Translations under genes and position numbers: made by a program
Assembly: GCA_964410485.1 (NCBI GenBank)
Contig: CAYPHJ010000029.1
Span: 1 to 46,384, forward strand
Source of the DNA: CAYPHJ01 sp964410485
GTDB lineage: Bacteria > Desulfobacterota > Binatia > UBA9968
DNA: 46,384 bases
Direction: 5' to 3'
Shown: one piece after another, positions 12,519 through 21,748 of the stretch
Layout: the number at the start of each line of letters is the position of its first letter
Position numbering within the stretch: the first letter of the stretch is position 1
Notes under the pieces: generated by a model
Told to the model about the DNA's origin: nothing
What the model saw: the letters and a program-made list of their open reading frames with translations, nothing else
Databases searched by the model: none

Positions 12519-12566
12519 GGACTGGTATGCCAGATTAGGTATAACAGGGTTGTTCCTGGTTGTCAA

Positions 12567-13066
12567 AGCGCGTTGCGCAAAACAGAAGGCTCAGTCGAGG
12601 TTAAGAGGGTCTGACGATTAATTAGCCCGCAGTAAAGCGTCGTGGCTGTCCCAACCCTGGCTTGCGTTGATCGATGCTCCACCCCGAGAAATCACCCGCA
12701 ATGGGGTCTTGTTTCTTGTATCAAGAGCGGTTTGCCAAGCATCCAAGCCCCATAGGCGTCAGTTTTCTCAAGCAATGGATTCCGCTTCTTGGGCCGATCG
12801 AATGACATAACGTACTGTACGAGGAAATACGCCGTCGCTATAAATTTCTGCTTCGGGCTGCGAAGCATTAACCCTCGCGCCTGACAGGCCTTTGCACCAT
12901 GAAGCTCTCTACAGCGGCCCTCATAGAACGAACGGATTACGTGGTTTCCAACCCCTTGTCAAAGATTTCTGAATACCAGTCAAGCCGTGCATTTCTGAAA
13001 ACCAGTCATGTCGTCATATACGGGTCTGCGAAATCTCAATATACCCGCCCAGGACGGATGACGGTG
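12567..13066. other. Gene-poor gap with a short direct repeat
   Basis: No convincing gene on either strand. A 17-base motif TTTCTGAAnACCAGTCA occurs twice, at 12966-12982 and 12992-13008, 26 bases apart, which could be transposase-binding repeats from a lost insertion sequence (inference). Confidence 0.4.
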
Positions 13067-13579
13067 TCAGTCGATCGACGGGGGACTTTGGCCCTCCCCC
13101 ACCTGAAACTGCGTTGCCACTGCGCGCTTTATGCTTTTGACCGCATCATCGTACGTCGCGACACCTTCCGAAAGGAGGTGAGCTAATTCCGGGGAGGCTA
13201 CAACTATGACTCCGATATCGATTCGACCGGCGATGATTTCGTCATACAGATACTGCAGATCAATTAGAAGAAGGTCGCTTTGCGCGGACACTGAAAACTG
13301 CATTCTTACCCCAAGACAAACCCGAGTATCGTTAACCGTGTGGCACCGAATCCAGTCAACCCCTACGAGCTGTTTTCGGTTCCAACCCCCGAGCAAGCGA
13401 AAGCGGTCGTCAAAACGTTTCCGCAAGACGGCACCTGGATTTCTATTTTCAAATTCATTGGGGCGGAGCTTAAAATCGGTCAGCACGTTTTCGAGTTCGC
13501 CCCAAGCGCCTTTCAGACCCAAACGATCGAGCTTGTTTTCAGCGCCGCCGAAGAACGTGCGTTCTGCTAGTTTAGGCAT
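13067..13579 (-). CDS. BglII-type restriction endonuclease-like protein, C-terminally altered
   Basis: A 170-residue protein from ATG 13579 (GAGG upstream): MPKLAERTFFGGAENKLDRLGLKGAWGEL at the start, LRPNEFENRNPGAVLRKRFD, then VDWIRC...VCLGVRMQFSVSAQSDLLLIDLQYLYDEIIAGRIDIGVIVVAS. The last stretch resembles the core of the BglII restriction endonuclease family (an acidic residue, then a Gln/Glu-x-Lys-like position, then DL). Family members are longer at the C-terminus; here the frame ends in unrelated residues, so it is probably truncated. No cognate methyltransferase is in the window. Confidence 0.45.
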   Translation of the reverse strand: MPKLAERTFFGGAENKLDRLGLKGAWGELENVLTDFKLRPNEFENRNPGAVLRKRFDDRFRLLGGWNRKQLVGVDWIRCHTVNDTRVCLGVRMQFSVSAQSDLLLIDLQYLYDEIIAGRIDIGVIVVASPELAHLLSEGVATYDDAVKSIKRAVATQFQVGEGQSPPSID

Positions 13580-13619
13580 GGGACACCTCACGATTGCGCA
13601 CTCTCATATGCCATCCAAA

Positions 13620-13877
13620 TACAGCCCGAGTAGATCGGGGTTGTATGCTCGACCTCGAAAAGCGCTGCCGGACGGATGCCGCCACGTTCCAGCCACACCA
13701 CATCTATTTCTTCCACGACGTCGAGAATCGGCGCCAGGGATGGCGGGAGAGTTCTTGCGCAAGCCTGGCCTTCCCGTCAACAATGTCAAAAAGAGATTCG
13801 CTATTGGGAAGCTTTCTTAAGATTCCGTACCGTCTAGTAAGCTTACGAAGAAAAGTCGTCTTGACCGGCGTAGGCAT
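13620..13877 (-). pseudogene. Decayed gene upstream of the BglII-like gene
   Basis: The N-terminus MPTPVKTTFLRKLTRRYGIL, RKLPNSESLFDIVDGKARL is open from 13877. After a frame change it continues LPPSLAPILDVVEEIDVVWLERGG, then PAALFEVEHTTPIYSG, which looks like the C-terminal part of a larger conserved protein with most of the middle missing. It ends against the start of the BglII-like gene. Family not named; both pieces look coding by codon pattern. Confidence 0.5.
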
Positions 13878-14416
13878 GGACTGTACTGCACATAATCCGA
13901 CTGTTGTGCTTGCCACCGGATTCTAGTGGTAATTCCGCAGGTTAGCAAGGAAAAACTCGCAAATTGCTGAGCAAACGGTGACCGCTATTTGTTTGAAGAC
14001 GTGGATGCATCCCAAGATTCGAAGCCGGTTCGCATAATTTTGCATCGTTTCTAACCGTGCCAACATCTAATCAGCAGATTTTCCGCTCGTTCAGGCCGGG
14101 GCACTGGTCGTGGCCGGGGAGTAAGTCGCGTGAAAAATTACTAAAGAGTGATTGATGTACCCAGGGATACAACACGGCGCATGAAAATGGGCGCAGAGGA
14201 GAGTTGGGAGGCTGGGACGCCGATTTTACCACAGAGTACACAGAGACCACAGAGAACGAAGGAATTTCGCGCCAAGCATGCCCTGAGCAACATCGACGGG
14301 AGCGCAAAGGAGATACAGCTTATTGGTCGCCTTGCGCCCAATAAATACTCTCTGCGATCTCTGCGGTTAAATTGTCCGAACAGTAATTATTTTCATAAGA
14401 GTTACAGGAGGTTTGT
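13878..14416. other. Gene-free gap at the edge of the accessory zone
   Basis: No supported gene. It contains the palindromic repeat at 14223-14372 and an AGGAGG ribosome site (14406-14411) for the DM13 gene. Confidence 0.6.
14223..14372. repeat. CACAGAG-type inverted repeat
   Basis: TTACCACAGAGTACACAGAG on the left and TCTCTGCGATCTCTGCGGTTAA on the right are inverted copies of the CCACAGAGNCACAGAG motif that is common as dispersed repeats in environmental bacteria. Confidence 0.7.
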
Positions 14417-14922
14417 ATGCGCAAGCGCAATATTCTTATTGGCGTCGGGGTGATCGTGTTGGCCGGGCTGTGGTACGCGTTCCGGCCGGAGCTGTTGTTT
14501 ATCAACAGGACCGTGAACGAATCGTTTCCTGGCGGAGCGGCGGTGGCCTCGATCGAGAATGGACCCATGGCACTTTCGCAGGGTGGGTTTAAGAGCCTGG
14601 CTCACGAAACCAGGGGAACTGCCACGATTTACCAGCTTGACGATGGCAAGCGTACTCTTCGCCTGACGGAATTCGAGACTTCCAACGGGCCGGACCTGCG
14701 CGTTTACCTGACCGCTGGACAGGTAGAAAAAGGCGCCGACGCTCTCAGGCAGGTCGGGTTTGTCGAGCTGGGACCGATGAAGGGAAATAGAGGCGATCAG
14801 AACTATGACTTCCGTCCGACATTGACCTGAACAAATATCGCAACGTAACGATCTGGTGCGCGCGCTTTGGCGTGAACTTCGGCGAGGCTGCCCTGGCGGC
14901 TCAACAGACGGCGCAAGGTTAA
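14417..14922 (+). CDS. DM13-domain protein, frameshifted C-terminus
   Basis: A membrane-anchored or secreted protein: an N-terminal helix (about residues 5-21, NILIGVGVIVLAGLWYAF), then a DM13 domain (FKSLAHETRGTATIYQL, LRLTEFETSNGPDLRVYLT, GFVELGPMKGN). DM13 is a cytochrome-like or redox-associated domain of uncertain role. The raw frame stops at 14830 after DFRPTLT. Shifting by one base near 14810 restores PSDIDLNKYRNVTIWCARFGVNFGEAAL and a stop at 14922, the normal ending with its conserved cysteine. The lesion is single, so a sequencing indel is possible. Start ATG 14417 has AGGAGG upstream. Confidence 0.8.
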
Positions 14923-14976
14923 GGTTGAGGTTGAGGAATCGGATTCCCGCTTTTCGAGGTCGATCTCGGGAGGAAG

Positions 14977-15010
14977 AAAAGCAGATCCTTCGCGTCGCTC
15001 AGGATGACAG
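14977..15010. repeat. Half copy of the dispersed 95-bp palindromic repeat
   Basis: AAAAGCAGATCCTTCGCGTC, then GCTCAGGATGACAG matches the right arm of the repeat seen complete at 18617 and 21534. Confidence 0.75.
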
Positions 15011-15096
15011 TTATCGGGCAGATTGAGCGTTGAACGAACTCCCTCGCGGGAATGACGAGAGAGGATTCCCGGATGGAAAACAGCGGATCGGCACGG

Positions 15097-16175
15097 ATGC
15101 AGGACAAGAAAACAAGAATCCTGATTCTGGGCGGTGGGTTCGGCGGGCTCTATACCGCCCTGGAATTGGAAAAGAGACTCGGCGGCGAGCCGAATGTCGA
15201 CATGACGCTGGCCAGCGAGAATTTTTTTCTCTTCACGCCGATGCTGCACGAAGTTGCAGCGAGCGACCTGGACATCACGACCATCGTCAATCCGATCCGA
15301 AAAATGCTGCGTCGCACACATTTTTTTAACGGTGAGATCACAGCCATCGACCTGGGGAATAGAAAGGTCACGGTTACCCACGGCATCGAAAGCAGTCACC
15401 CACACGATCTCGAATACGATCATCTGGTCCTGGCACTGGGTTCGGTGACCAATTTTTACAACATTCCGGGCCTCGAAGAGCGCGCGCTGACCATGAAATC
15501 GCTCGGCGATGCCCTCTATCTGCGCAATCGCCTTATCGAGCATCTCGAGGAAGCGGACTTTGAATGCTGCCCGGCACTGCGCGAGCCGCTCTTGACCTTC
15601 GTTGTTGCAGGTGGTGGATTTGCCGGAGTCGAAACCGTCGCTGCCATCAACGATTTTATCCGCGAGGCCATCGAGTTTTATCCGCATCTCACAGAGGACA
15701 TGCTGCGCATCGTTCTGGTTGAATTCGCCCCTGCGATTCTACCTGAGCTGGGTCCTGAGCTGGGAGACTATGCGCGAACCAAACTTGAAGCGCGGAAGGT
15801 TGAGTTTCGCTTGAATACTAAAGTGATCGGTTTTTCGGAGAACGGCGTGGAACTCAGCAGCGGCGAGACTCTGCCCACGAAGACGCTCATCTGGACCGCC
15901 GGAACAGCGCCAAATCCCATTGCTCGGTCCACTGCCGTGCGCGAAAGATCGGTCGCATCGTGGTCAACGGGTATCTTGAAGTCCCCGGATTAACCGGAGT
16001 ATGGGCGCTCGGCGATTGCGCCTCTATCCCGGATAAAAAAACCGGCCGACCCCATCCTCCAACGGCGCAGCACGCCCTCCGTCAAGGTAAAGTGTTGGGT
16101 CAGGATATCGTTGCAACCATATGCAATCAATCAAAGATAGCGAGGGTAAAAAGAATGCCGTCGAGGGGAAGATAG
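15097..16175 (+). pseudogene. Type II NADH dehydrogenase, frameshifted and truncated
   Basis: A flavoprotein that would oxidise NADH at the membrane. The FAD site is RILILGGGFGGLYTALELE near the N-terminus, and the NADH site is FVVAGGGFAGVETVAAI about 170 residues later. The raw frame ends at 15993 after a frame change near 15925-15935. The second frame supplies GYLEVPGLTGVWALGDCASIPD, with the second FAD-binding signature. The protein then ends at 16175 with RVKRMPSRGR, about 100 residues early, lacking the C-terminal membrane-binding region. A dispersed repeat follows 28 bases later, so repeat insertion may have cut the gene. Start ATG 15097 or 15073. Confidence 0.75.
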
Positions 16176-16202
16176 AAATTCAATTCGGGAGAGTTTGTTC
16201 GT

Positions 16203-16311
16203 AATGTCGTTCTGAGGAGCACCGCGACGAAGAATCTGCTTTTTCCTCGGTCGGCGGTCCCCGGTCGTCGGTCATTCAAAAGCAGATCCTTCGCGTTGCT
16301 CAGGATGACAT
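16203..16311. repeat. Dispersed palindromic repeat
   Basis: Left arm AATGTCGTTCTGAGGAGC, GACGAAGAATCTGC and right arm AAAGCAGATCCTTCGCG, CAGGATGACAT. Same family as 18617, 21534 and 36536; the loop differs. Confidence 0.85.
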
Positions 16312-16412
16312 ATCCGGAAAATCGGCTGCCGCGGCACAGTCCGGAAGCGAGCTAATAGGATCGATTTTTGAGCCCGAGGGAACACGTGAATGATGCGCAG
16401 GAAGATTCGGAC

Positions 16413-18542
16413 ATGGCGACGATGACTGATCTGGCGAAAATGAAACAAGACGAATGGCTGGAAACGGATGGACTCGGCGGATTCGCTTCGGGCACTGTCT
16501 CCGGGATCAGAACTCGCCGCTATCATGCTCTTCTACTCGCTGCCACGAACCCGCCAGCAGGCCGGGCGGTTCTCGTGAACGGTTTTGACGCCTCGATCGA
16601 GACAAGTTCAGGTAGCTACTCTCTCTCTTCGCAGCTCTATTCTCCCGATGTTGTTCATCCGGATGGCGCCAAGCGCATTGCGCAATTCACACCCAATCCG
16701 TGGCCACAGTGGATCTATCGTCTCGAGGATGGCACCGAGATCCTCCAGGAGGTCTTCGCCGTTCACGGCGCATCGATCGTCGTTGTTTCATGGCGGTTTC
16801 TCACTTCGCCAAAGGGGGCAGTCTCCATCCCGCAACGGGGGCCAAAGGGGACAGTCCCCTTGACTGACGGGGGACTGTCCCCTTTAGTACTTTTGTCGGT
16901 GCGGCCTTTTTTCTCCGGGCGCGATTATCATTCGCTGCATCACGAGAACGTGGTGTTTCAATTCGAACCGCAGCTTAACAGCGAACACAGCCTACCAAAG
17001 GGGACACTCCCCTTGGCGGAAGGGGGACTTCCCCCTTCAACTGAGCTTAACGGGAACCGCCTTCTATGGCGGCCTTACAACGGCATTCCTGGGATTGTCT
17101 GTTTGCCCAACGGCGAGTATCGCCATCAGCCGGATTGGTATCGCAATTTTGTTTACGAGGAAGAGCGGGCGCGCGGCCTCGATTTCATCGAAGATCTGGC
17201 CTCGCCCGGCATCCTTCATTGGAATCTTGCGGCGCGCGAGGCGATATGGATCTTGGCGGCTGAGGGGTTTGCCGAGTCTCACCTGCCGGCCGGTCAAACA
17301 GTAGAACAGCTGGCGTGCAAGTTTCGCGCGCTCGAGTATGGGCGCCGCGCCAACTTCGCCACACCGCTGGACCGTTCGCCCGACGCTTATCTGGTCAAGC
17401 GCGGCACGGGCAAAACCATTGTGGCTGGCTATCCGTGGTTTACCGATTGGGGACGCGATACCTTCATTTCGCTCCGCGGCCTTTGCTTAGCAACGCAGCG
17501 GTTCGATGATGCTCGGGATATTCTGCTCGAGTGGTCCGGGGTTGTTTCCGAGGGGATGCTCCCTAACCGCTTTCCCGATCAAAACGACCAGCCCGAGTAC
17601 AACTCGGTTGATGCGTCTCTTTGGTACATAATCGCGGTTTATGATTTTCTCCAGGCAATGCAGTCGTCCGGCCGCGAGGTTCTCCAACATCACAAAAACT
17701 CTCTGCAACAGGCCATCGAAGCCATACTCACCGGCTACTCTCAAGGCACGCGCTATGGAATTCACATGGATCGCGATGGTCTTCTCGCTGCCGGTGTTCC
17801 AGGTGTGCAGCTCACGTGGATGGATGCAAAAATCGGTGACTGGGTCGTCACTCCTAGAATCGGCAAGCCAGTCGAGATCCAGGCGCTCTGGCTTAACGCG
17901 CTTTGGATCGGCAGCCGATTTTCCGAGCAGTGGAGAGAGGCCCTTGAGCGCGGTATGCAAAGCTTCCACGCCCAGTTCTGGAACGAACAAGGCGGCTACC
18001 TGTATGATGTCATGGACGTTGATCATGAAACGGGCAAAGTCGACACCGCGTTCAGGCCGAATCAAATCTTCGCCGTCGGCGGTCTGCCGCTTTCGCTTAT
18101 TGAGGGAGAACGCGCCAAGCGGATCGTAGAAGCCGTAACACGGCGGCTTTGGACTCCGATGGGTCTGCGCTCGCTGGCACCGGAGGAGCCGGGTTACGCG
18201 CCGAAGTATGCCGGAGGCGTCCGGGAGCGCGACAGCGTCTATCATCAGGGAACGGTATGGCCGTGGTTGATGGGACCGTTCGTCGAAGCCTGGGTGCGCG
18301 TGCGCGGGGAAACCGACGAGACCAAGCGCGAAGCCAGAGCGCGCTTTCTGACACCGCTCATGGAGCATCTCAACAGCGCCGGTTTGGGCCACATTTCCGA
18401 GATCGCAGACGCGGCGGCACCGCACATACCGCGCGGCTGTCCGTTCCAGGCCTGGTCGCTGGCCGAGCTGCTACGACTGGATCGGCTGGTCTTAAGAACG
18501 ACTTTGAACGAGGAGCGGCTGAGACAAACGGCAACTGACTGA
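16413..18542 (+). CDS. Amylo-alpha-1,6-glucosidase (glycogen debranching type)
   Basis: A 709-residue cytosolic enzyme expected to hydrolyse alpha-1,6 branch points of glycogen or limit dextrins. The N-terminal domain starts EWLETDGLGGFASGTVSGIRTRRYH. The catalytic (alpha/alpha)6 domain includes GYPWFTDWGRDTFISLRGL, NSVDASLWYI, VQLTWMDAKIGDWVVTPR and KPVEIQALWLNAL. The C-terminal YHQGTVWPWLMGP is conserved. Two short insertions (about residues 132-158 and 195-209) are encoded by palindromic repeats that keep the frame. Start ATG 16413 has AGGAAG upstream; the frame opens earlier at 16368 without a better site. The neighbouring MGH1-type hydrolase suggests a shared carbohydrate-storage or osmolyte role. 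Confidence 0.88.
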   Translation: MATMTDLAKMKQDEWLETDGLGGFASGTVSGIRTRRYHALLLAATNPPAGRAVLVNGFDASIETSSGSYSLSSQLYSPDVVHPDGAKRIAQFTPNPWPQWIYRLEDGTEILQEVFAVHGASIVVVSWRFLTSPKGAVSIPQRGPKGTVPLTDGGLSPLVLLSVRPFFSGRDYHSLHHENVVFQFEPQLNSEHSLPKGTLPLAEGGLPPSTELNGNRLLWRPYNGIPGIVCLPNGEYRHQPDWYRNFVYEEERARGLDFIEDLASPGILHWNLAAREAIWILAAEGFAESHLPAGQTVEQLACKFRALEYGRRANFATPLDRSPDAYLVKRGTGKTIVAGYPWFTDWGRDTFISLRGLCLATQRFDDARDILLEWSGVVSEGMLPNRFPDQNDQPEYNSVDASLWYIIAVYDFLQAMQSSGREVLQHHKNSLQQAIEAILTGYSQGTRYGIHMDRDGLLAAGVPGVQLTWMDAKIGDWVVTPRIGKPVEIQALWLNALWIGSRFSEQWREALERGMQSFHAQFWNEQGGYLYDVMDVDHETGKVDTAFRPNQIFAVGGLPLSLIEGERAKRIVEAVTRRLWTPMGLRSLAPEEPGYAPKYAGGVRERDSVYHQGTVWPWLMGPFVEAWVRVRGETDETKREARARFLTPLMEHLNSAGLGHISEIADAAAPHIPRGCPFQAWSLAELLRLDRLVLRTTLNEERLRQTATD
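16844..16885. repeat. Palindromic repeat within the debranching enzyme gene, site 1
   Basis: A perfect 16-bp stem AAAGGGGACAGTCCCC (16844-16859) against 16870-16885, loop of 10 bases, inside an in-frame insert of about 16808-16886. The same motif type is a known dispersed element. Confidence 0.85.
16995..17038. repeat. Palindromic repeat within the debranching enzyme gene, site 2
   Basis: AAAGGGGACACTCCCC pairs imperfectly with GGGGGACTTCCCCCTT. It encodes the insert PKGTLPLAEGGLPP. Confidence 0.8.
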
Positions 18543-18616
18543 CATCTAAATAAGTGGAAAGCGCTATGCGTTTACTCCTTCACCTTTGTCCGCTCCCGGA
18601 CGAGACCGTATTGCAA

Positions 18617-18707
18617 TGTCATTCTGAGGAGCGCAGTGACGAAGAATCTGCTTTTCTGGTCGCAACGGCGCAAAAATCAGATCCTTCACTTCGTTCAGGA
18701 TGACACC
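18617..18707. repeat. Dispersed palindromic repeat
   Basis: Complete copy, AATGTCATTCTGAGGAGCGC to GTTCAGGATGACAC, in the gap between the two glycosidase genes. Confidence 0.88.
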
Positions 18708-18801
18708 ATCGGCCAAATTGGTAATTGCGACACAGCCTCGACGGTCAAAAACGGGAACGGGTACCGTGCAGAATTCGAAACCATAGAACGAGAGAACACC
18801 C

Positions 18802-21441
18802 ATGACAAAAGAAGAAATTCGATTGCAGGAAGATCGCGAGCGCAAAGCCAACTGGAAACGTTGGGGACCATATTTATCCGACCGCCAGTGGGGCACCGTG
18901 CGCGAAGATTACAGCCCTTATGGGACGGCATGGGAAGATTTCTCCCATGATCAGGCGCGCAGCCGCGCCTACCGTTGGGGGGAAGACGGCATCGGCGGTA
19001 TTTCCGATCGCCGTCAATACATCTGTTTCGCCCTCGCCCTCTGGAATGGGAAAGATCCGATCCTCAAAGAGCGTCTTTTTGGACTCACGGGCAACGAAGG
19101 CAATCACGGCGAGGATGTGAAAGAGTACTATTACTATCTCGACTCGACTCCGACTCACTCATATATAAAATTCCTGTACAAATACCCGCAGGCCGAGTTT
19201 CCTTACACGCGGCTGGTGCACGAGAACCGTCAACGCGGCAAAAGGGACCTCGAGTTCGAGTTGATCGATACGGGAGTCTTCCACGACGATCGTTATTTCG
19301 ATGTCCTCATCGAGTATGCCAAAGCCGCGCCGGAGGACATTTTAGTTCGGATCGAGGCAATCAACCGCGGCCCCGAGCCCGCTGAGATCCGTCTACTGCC
19401 GACCCTCTGGTTTCGCAACACCTGGTACTGGGGACTGGATGCGCGAAGGCCGCAAATAAGCCGCGACGAAGCCGCTGAAATGGCGGCGCTGAAAGTCTAC
19501 CATCAATATTATGGTAACCGCTGGCTTTATTGCGAAGGGAAGCCGGAGATACTGTTTACCGAAAACGAAACCAACGCGCGCAAGCTTTTCGGCTCGGAGA
19601 ACGGCGCGCTTTATTTGAAGGACGGCATCAACGACTACATCGTGCACGGCGAGAAAGCGGCGGCGAGCGTGACCGGGCCCGGGACCAAGATGTCGGCTCA
19701 TTATCATCTGATCCTAGACCCGCGCCAATCGCGGATCGTGCGGCTGCGCCTGACCAACGCCGCGCCCACGAGCGGCAAAGCGCTGGACGGAGAGTTCGAT
19801 CGCATTTTCGCCGAGCGCAAGAAAGAGGCGGATGAGTTCTACGGGACGATCGTTTCAGACACGATGGAATCGGAGCGCAAGAATATTGTCCGCCAGGCGC
19901 TGGGCGGCCTGCTGTGGAGCAAGCAGTTCTACCACTACGACCTCAATCGCTGGCTGAAAGGTGATCCGGCCGGACCCGAGCCGCCGCGCCAACGGCTTGG
20001 CGGTCGCAACAAAGACTGGCGGCACTTGTATAACGCGGACGTGATTTCCATGCCGGACAAATGGGAATACCCCTGGTACGCGGCTTGGGACCTCGCTTTT
20101 CACTGCGTTGCGCTTGCGCTGGTGGATTCTGATTTTGCCAAGGAACAACTCCTTCTTATGACCCGCGAGTGGTACATGCACCCTAACGGGCAGCTGCCTG
20201 CCTATGAATGGGCTTTTGGCGATGTCAATCCACCCGTACATGCCTGGGCGGCCTGGCGCGTCTACAAACTCGAGAAAAAACGTCACGGGGTGGCGGATCG
20301 AAAGTTTCTCGAACGGATCTTTCACAAATTGCTCTTGAATTTCACCTGGTGGGTCAATCGCAAAGACGCCGAAGGGAGAAATGTCTTTCAAGGCGGATTT
20401 CTCGGACTCGACAACATCGGGGTCTTTGATCGCAGCACTCCACTGCCCACTGGCGGGACGATCGAACAATCGGACGCCACGAGCTGGATGGGCATGTATT
20501 GCCTCAACATGTTGGCCATCGCTTTGGAACTGGCACGGGAAAACTCGGCCTATGAGGACGTAGCCAGCAAATTTTTCGAGCACTTCGTCTACATTTGCGA
20601 AGCCATGAACCATTTTGGCGCCTCCGGTGCGGAACTGTGGGATGTGAAAGATGGTTTTTATTATGATGTCCTGCGCTTCCCCAATGGCCGGAGCTTGCCG
20701 ATGAAGGTGCGCTCGATGGTGGGTTTAATCCCCCTCTACGGAGTAGAAACTCTGGATCCAACGATCATGGACAACCTGCCAGGCTTCAAGCGACGCATGC
20801 AGTGGTTCATCGAGAACCGGCCTGAGCTGAGCGATCATATCGAGACCCATGCGACCGATGAGGGGCCGCGCCGGCTCCTATCATTGGTCAACCGACATCG
20901 CTTGAAGCGCGTCTTACGCTACATGCTCGATGAAAATGAATTCCTCTCGCCCTATGGCATTCGGGCAATCTCGCAGTATCATCGTGATCACCCATATGTA
21001 CTAAGACTCAATGGCATAGAGTACCGCGTCGACTACGAACCAGCGGAGTCGAGCACGGGCCTGTTTGGAGGGAATTCCAACTGGCGCGGTCCCATCTGGT
21101 TTCCTGTGAATTTCCTCATTATCGAATCATTACAAAAGTTCCATTTTTTCCTTGGCGACAACTATAAGGTGGAATGTCCGACAGGTTCTGGCAATATGGC
21201 CAACCTCTGGCAGGTCGCGGGAGAAATTTCCCAGCGACTCACGCAGATCTTTCTGCGCGATAGCGATGGGCGGCGGCCGGTCTTCGGCGGCACCGAGAAA
21301 TTTCAAATCGATCCTCACTGGCGTGATCTAATTCCGTTTCATGAATATTTCCACGGTGACAATGGGGCAGGCATCGGCGCGAGCCACCAAACGGGTTGGA
21401 CGGCTCTGGTGGCCAAATTGATCCAGCAATATGGTGAGTAA
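18802..21441 (+). CDS. MGH1-like (GH63-type) glycoside hydrolase
   Basis: An 879-residue glycosidase of the GH63/mannosylglycerate-hydrolase-like group often annotated simply as glucosidase. The N-terminus has RWGPYLSDRQWGTVREDYSP and GTAWEDFSHDQARSRAYRWGEDG. The catalytic (alpha/alpha)6 region includes MPDKWEYPWYAAWDLAFHCVAL and LPAYEWAFGDVNPPVHAWA, followed by GFLGLDNIGVFDRS and EQSDATSWMGMYCLNML. The C-terminus has SNWRGPIWFPVNFL and GWTALVAKLI. No signal peptide, so it acts in the cytosol. The substrate may be trehalose-like, glucosylglycerate-like or another alpha-glucoside; sequence alone does not decide. It follows the debranching enzyme in the same direction, separated by a repeat. 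Confidence 0.88.
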   Translation: MTKEEIRLQEDRERKANWKRWGPYLSDRQWGTVREDYSPYGTAWEDFSHDQARSRAYRWGEDGIGGISDRRQYICFALALWNGKDPILKERLFGLTGNEGNHGEDVKEYYYYLDSTPTHSYIKFLYKYPQAEFPYTRLVHENRQRGKRDLEFELIDTGVFHDDRYFDVLIEYAKAAPEDILVRIEAINRGPEPAEIRLLPTLWFRNTWYWGLDARRPQISRDEAAEMAALKVYHQYYGNRWLYCEGKPEILFTENETNARKLFGSENGALYLKDGINDYIVHGEKAAASVTGPGTKMSAHYHLILDPRQSRIVRLRLTNAAPTSGKALDGEFDRIFAERKKEADEFYGTIVSDTMESERKNIVRQALGGLLWSKQFYHYDLNRWLKGDPAGPEPPRQRLGGRNKDWRHLYNADVISMPDKWEYPWYAAWDLAFHCVALALVDSDFAKEQLLLMTREWYMHPNGQLPAYEWAFGDVNPPVHAWAAWRVYKLEKKRHGVADRKFLERIFHKLLLNFTWWVNRKDAEGRNVFQGGFLGLDNIGVFDRSTPLPTGGTIEQSDATSWMGMYCLNMLAIALELARENSAYEDVASKFFEHFVYICEAMNHFGASGAELWDVKDGFYYDVLRFPNGRSLPMKVRSMVGLIPLYGVETLDPTIMDNLPGFKRRMQWFIENRPELSDHIETHATDEGPRRLLSLVNRHRLKRVLRYMLDENEFLSPYGIRAISQYHRDHPYVLRLNGIEYRVDYEPAESSTGLFGGNSNWRGPIWFPVNFLIIESLQKFHFFLGDNYKVECPTGSGNMANLWQVAGEISQRLTQIFLRDSDGRRPVFGGTEKFQIDPHWRDLIPFHEYFHGDNGAGIGASHQTGWTALVAKLIQQYGE

Positions 21442-21533
21442 ACAGTCGGCGCGGGTGAATTCGTTATCAGTTTGCATCGAGGGCCTCATTTGTTACTCTC
21501 ATCTCATTCCTCTCCCGTCAGAGACTGTGTCGT

Positions 21534-21626
21534 AATGTCATTCTGAGAAGCGCAGCGACGAAGAATCCGCTTTTCTGCTCGAAAGCGCGGATAAAAGCAG
21601 ATCCTTCACTTCGTTCAGGATGACAG
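21534..21626. repeat. Dispersed palindromic repeat
   Basis: Complete copy in the 307-base gap between the glycosidase and the selenoprotein; nothing else supported in that gap. Confidence 0.88.
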
Positions 21627-21748
21627 TACAGGAACTGGCTGTTGCGACAGAGTCTCTCAAGGAAGAGGAGGTAACGGGTCAGCGCTATTCGAGTAATCAC
21701 TGAGAACTGACATCTGACAACTGGCTACTGGCAACTGAGGAGTTTTTT

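Noticed and set aside
12960..13010. CRISPR-like array
   Set aside because: Only two copies of a 17-base motif, with no spacer series and no cas genes.
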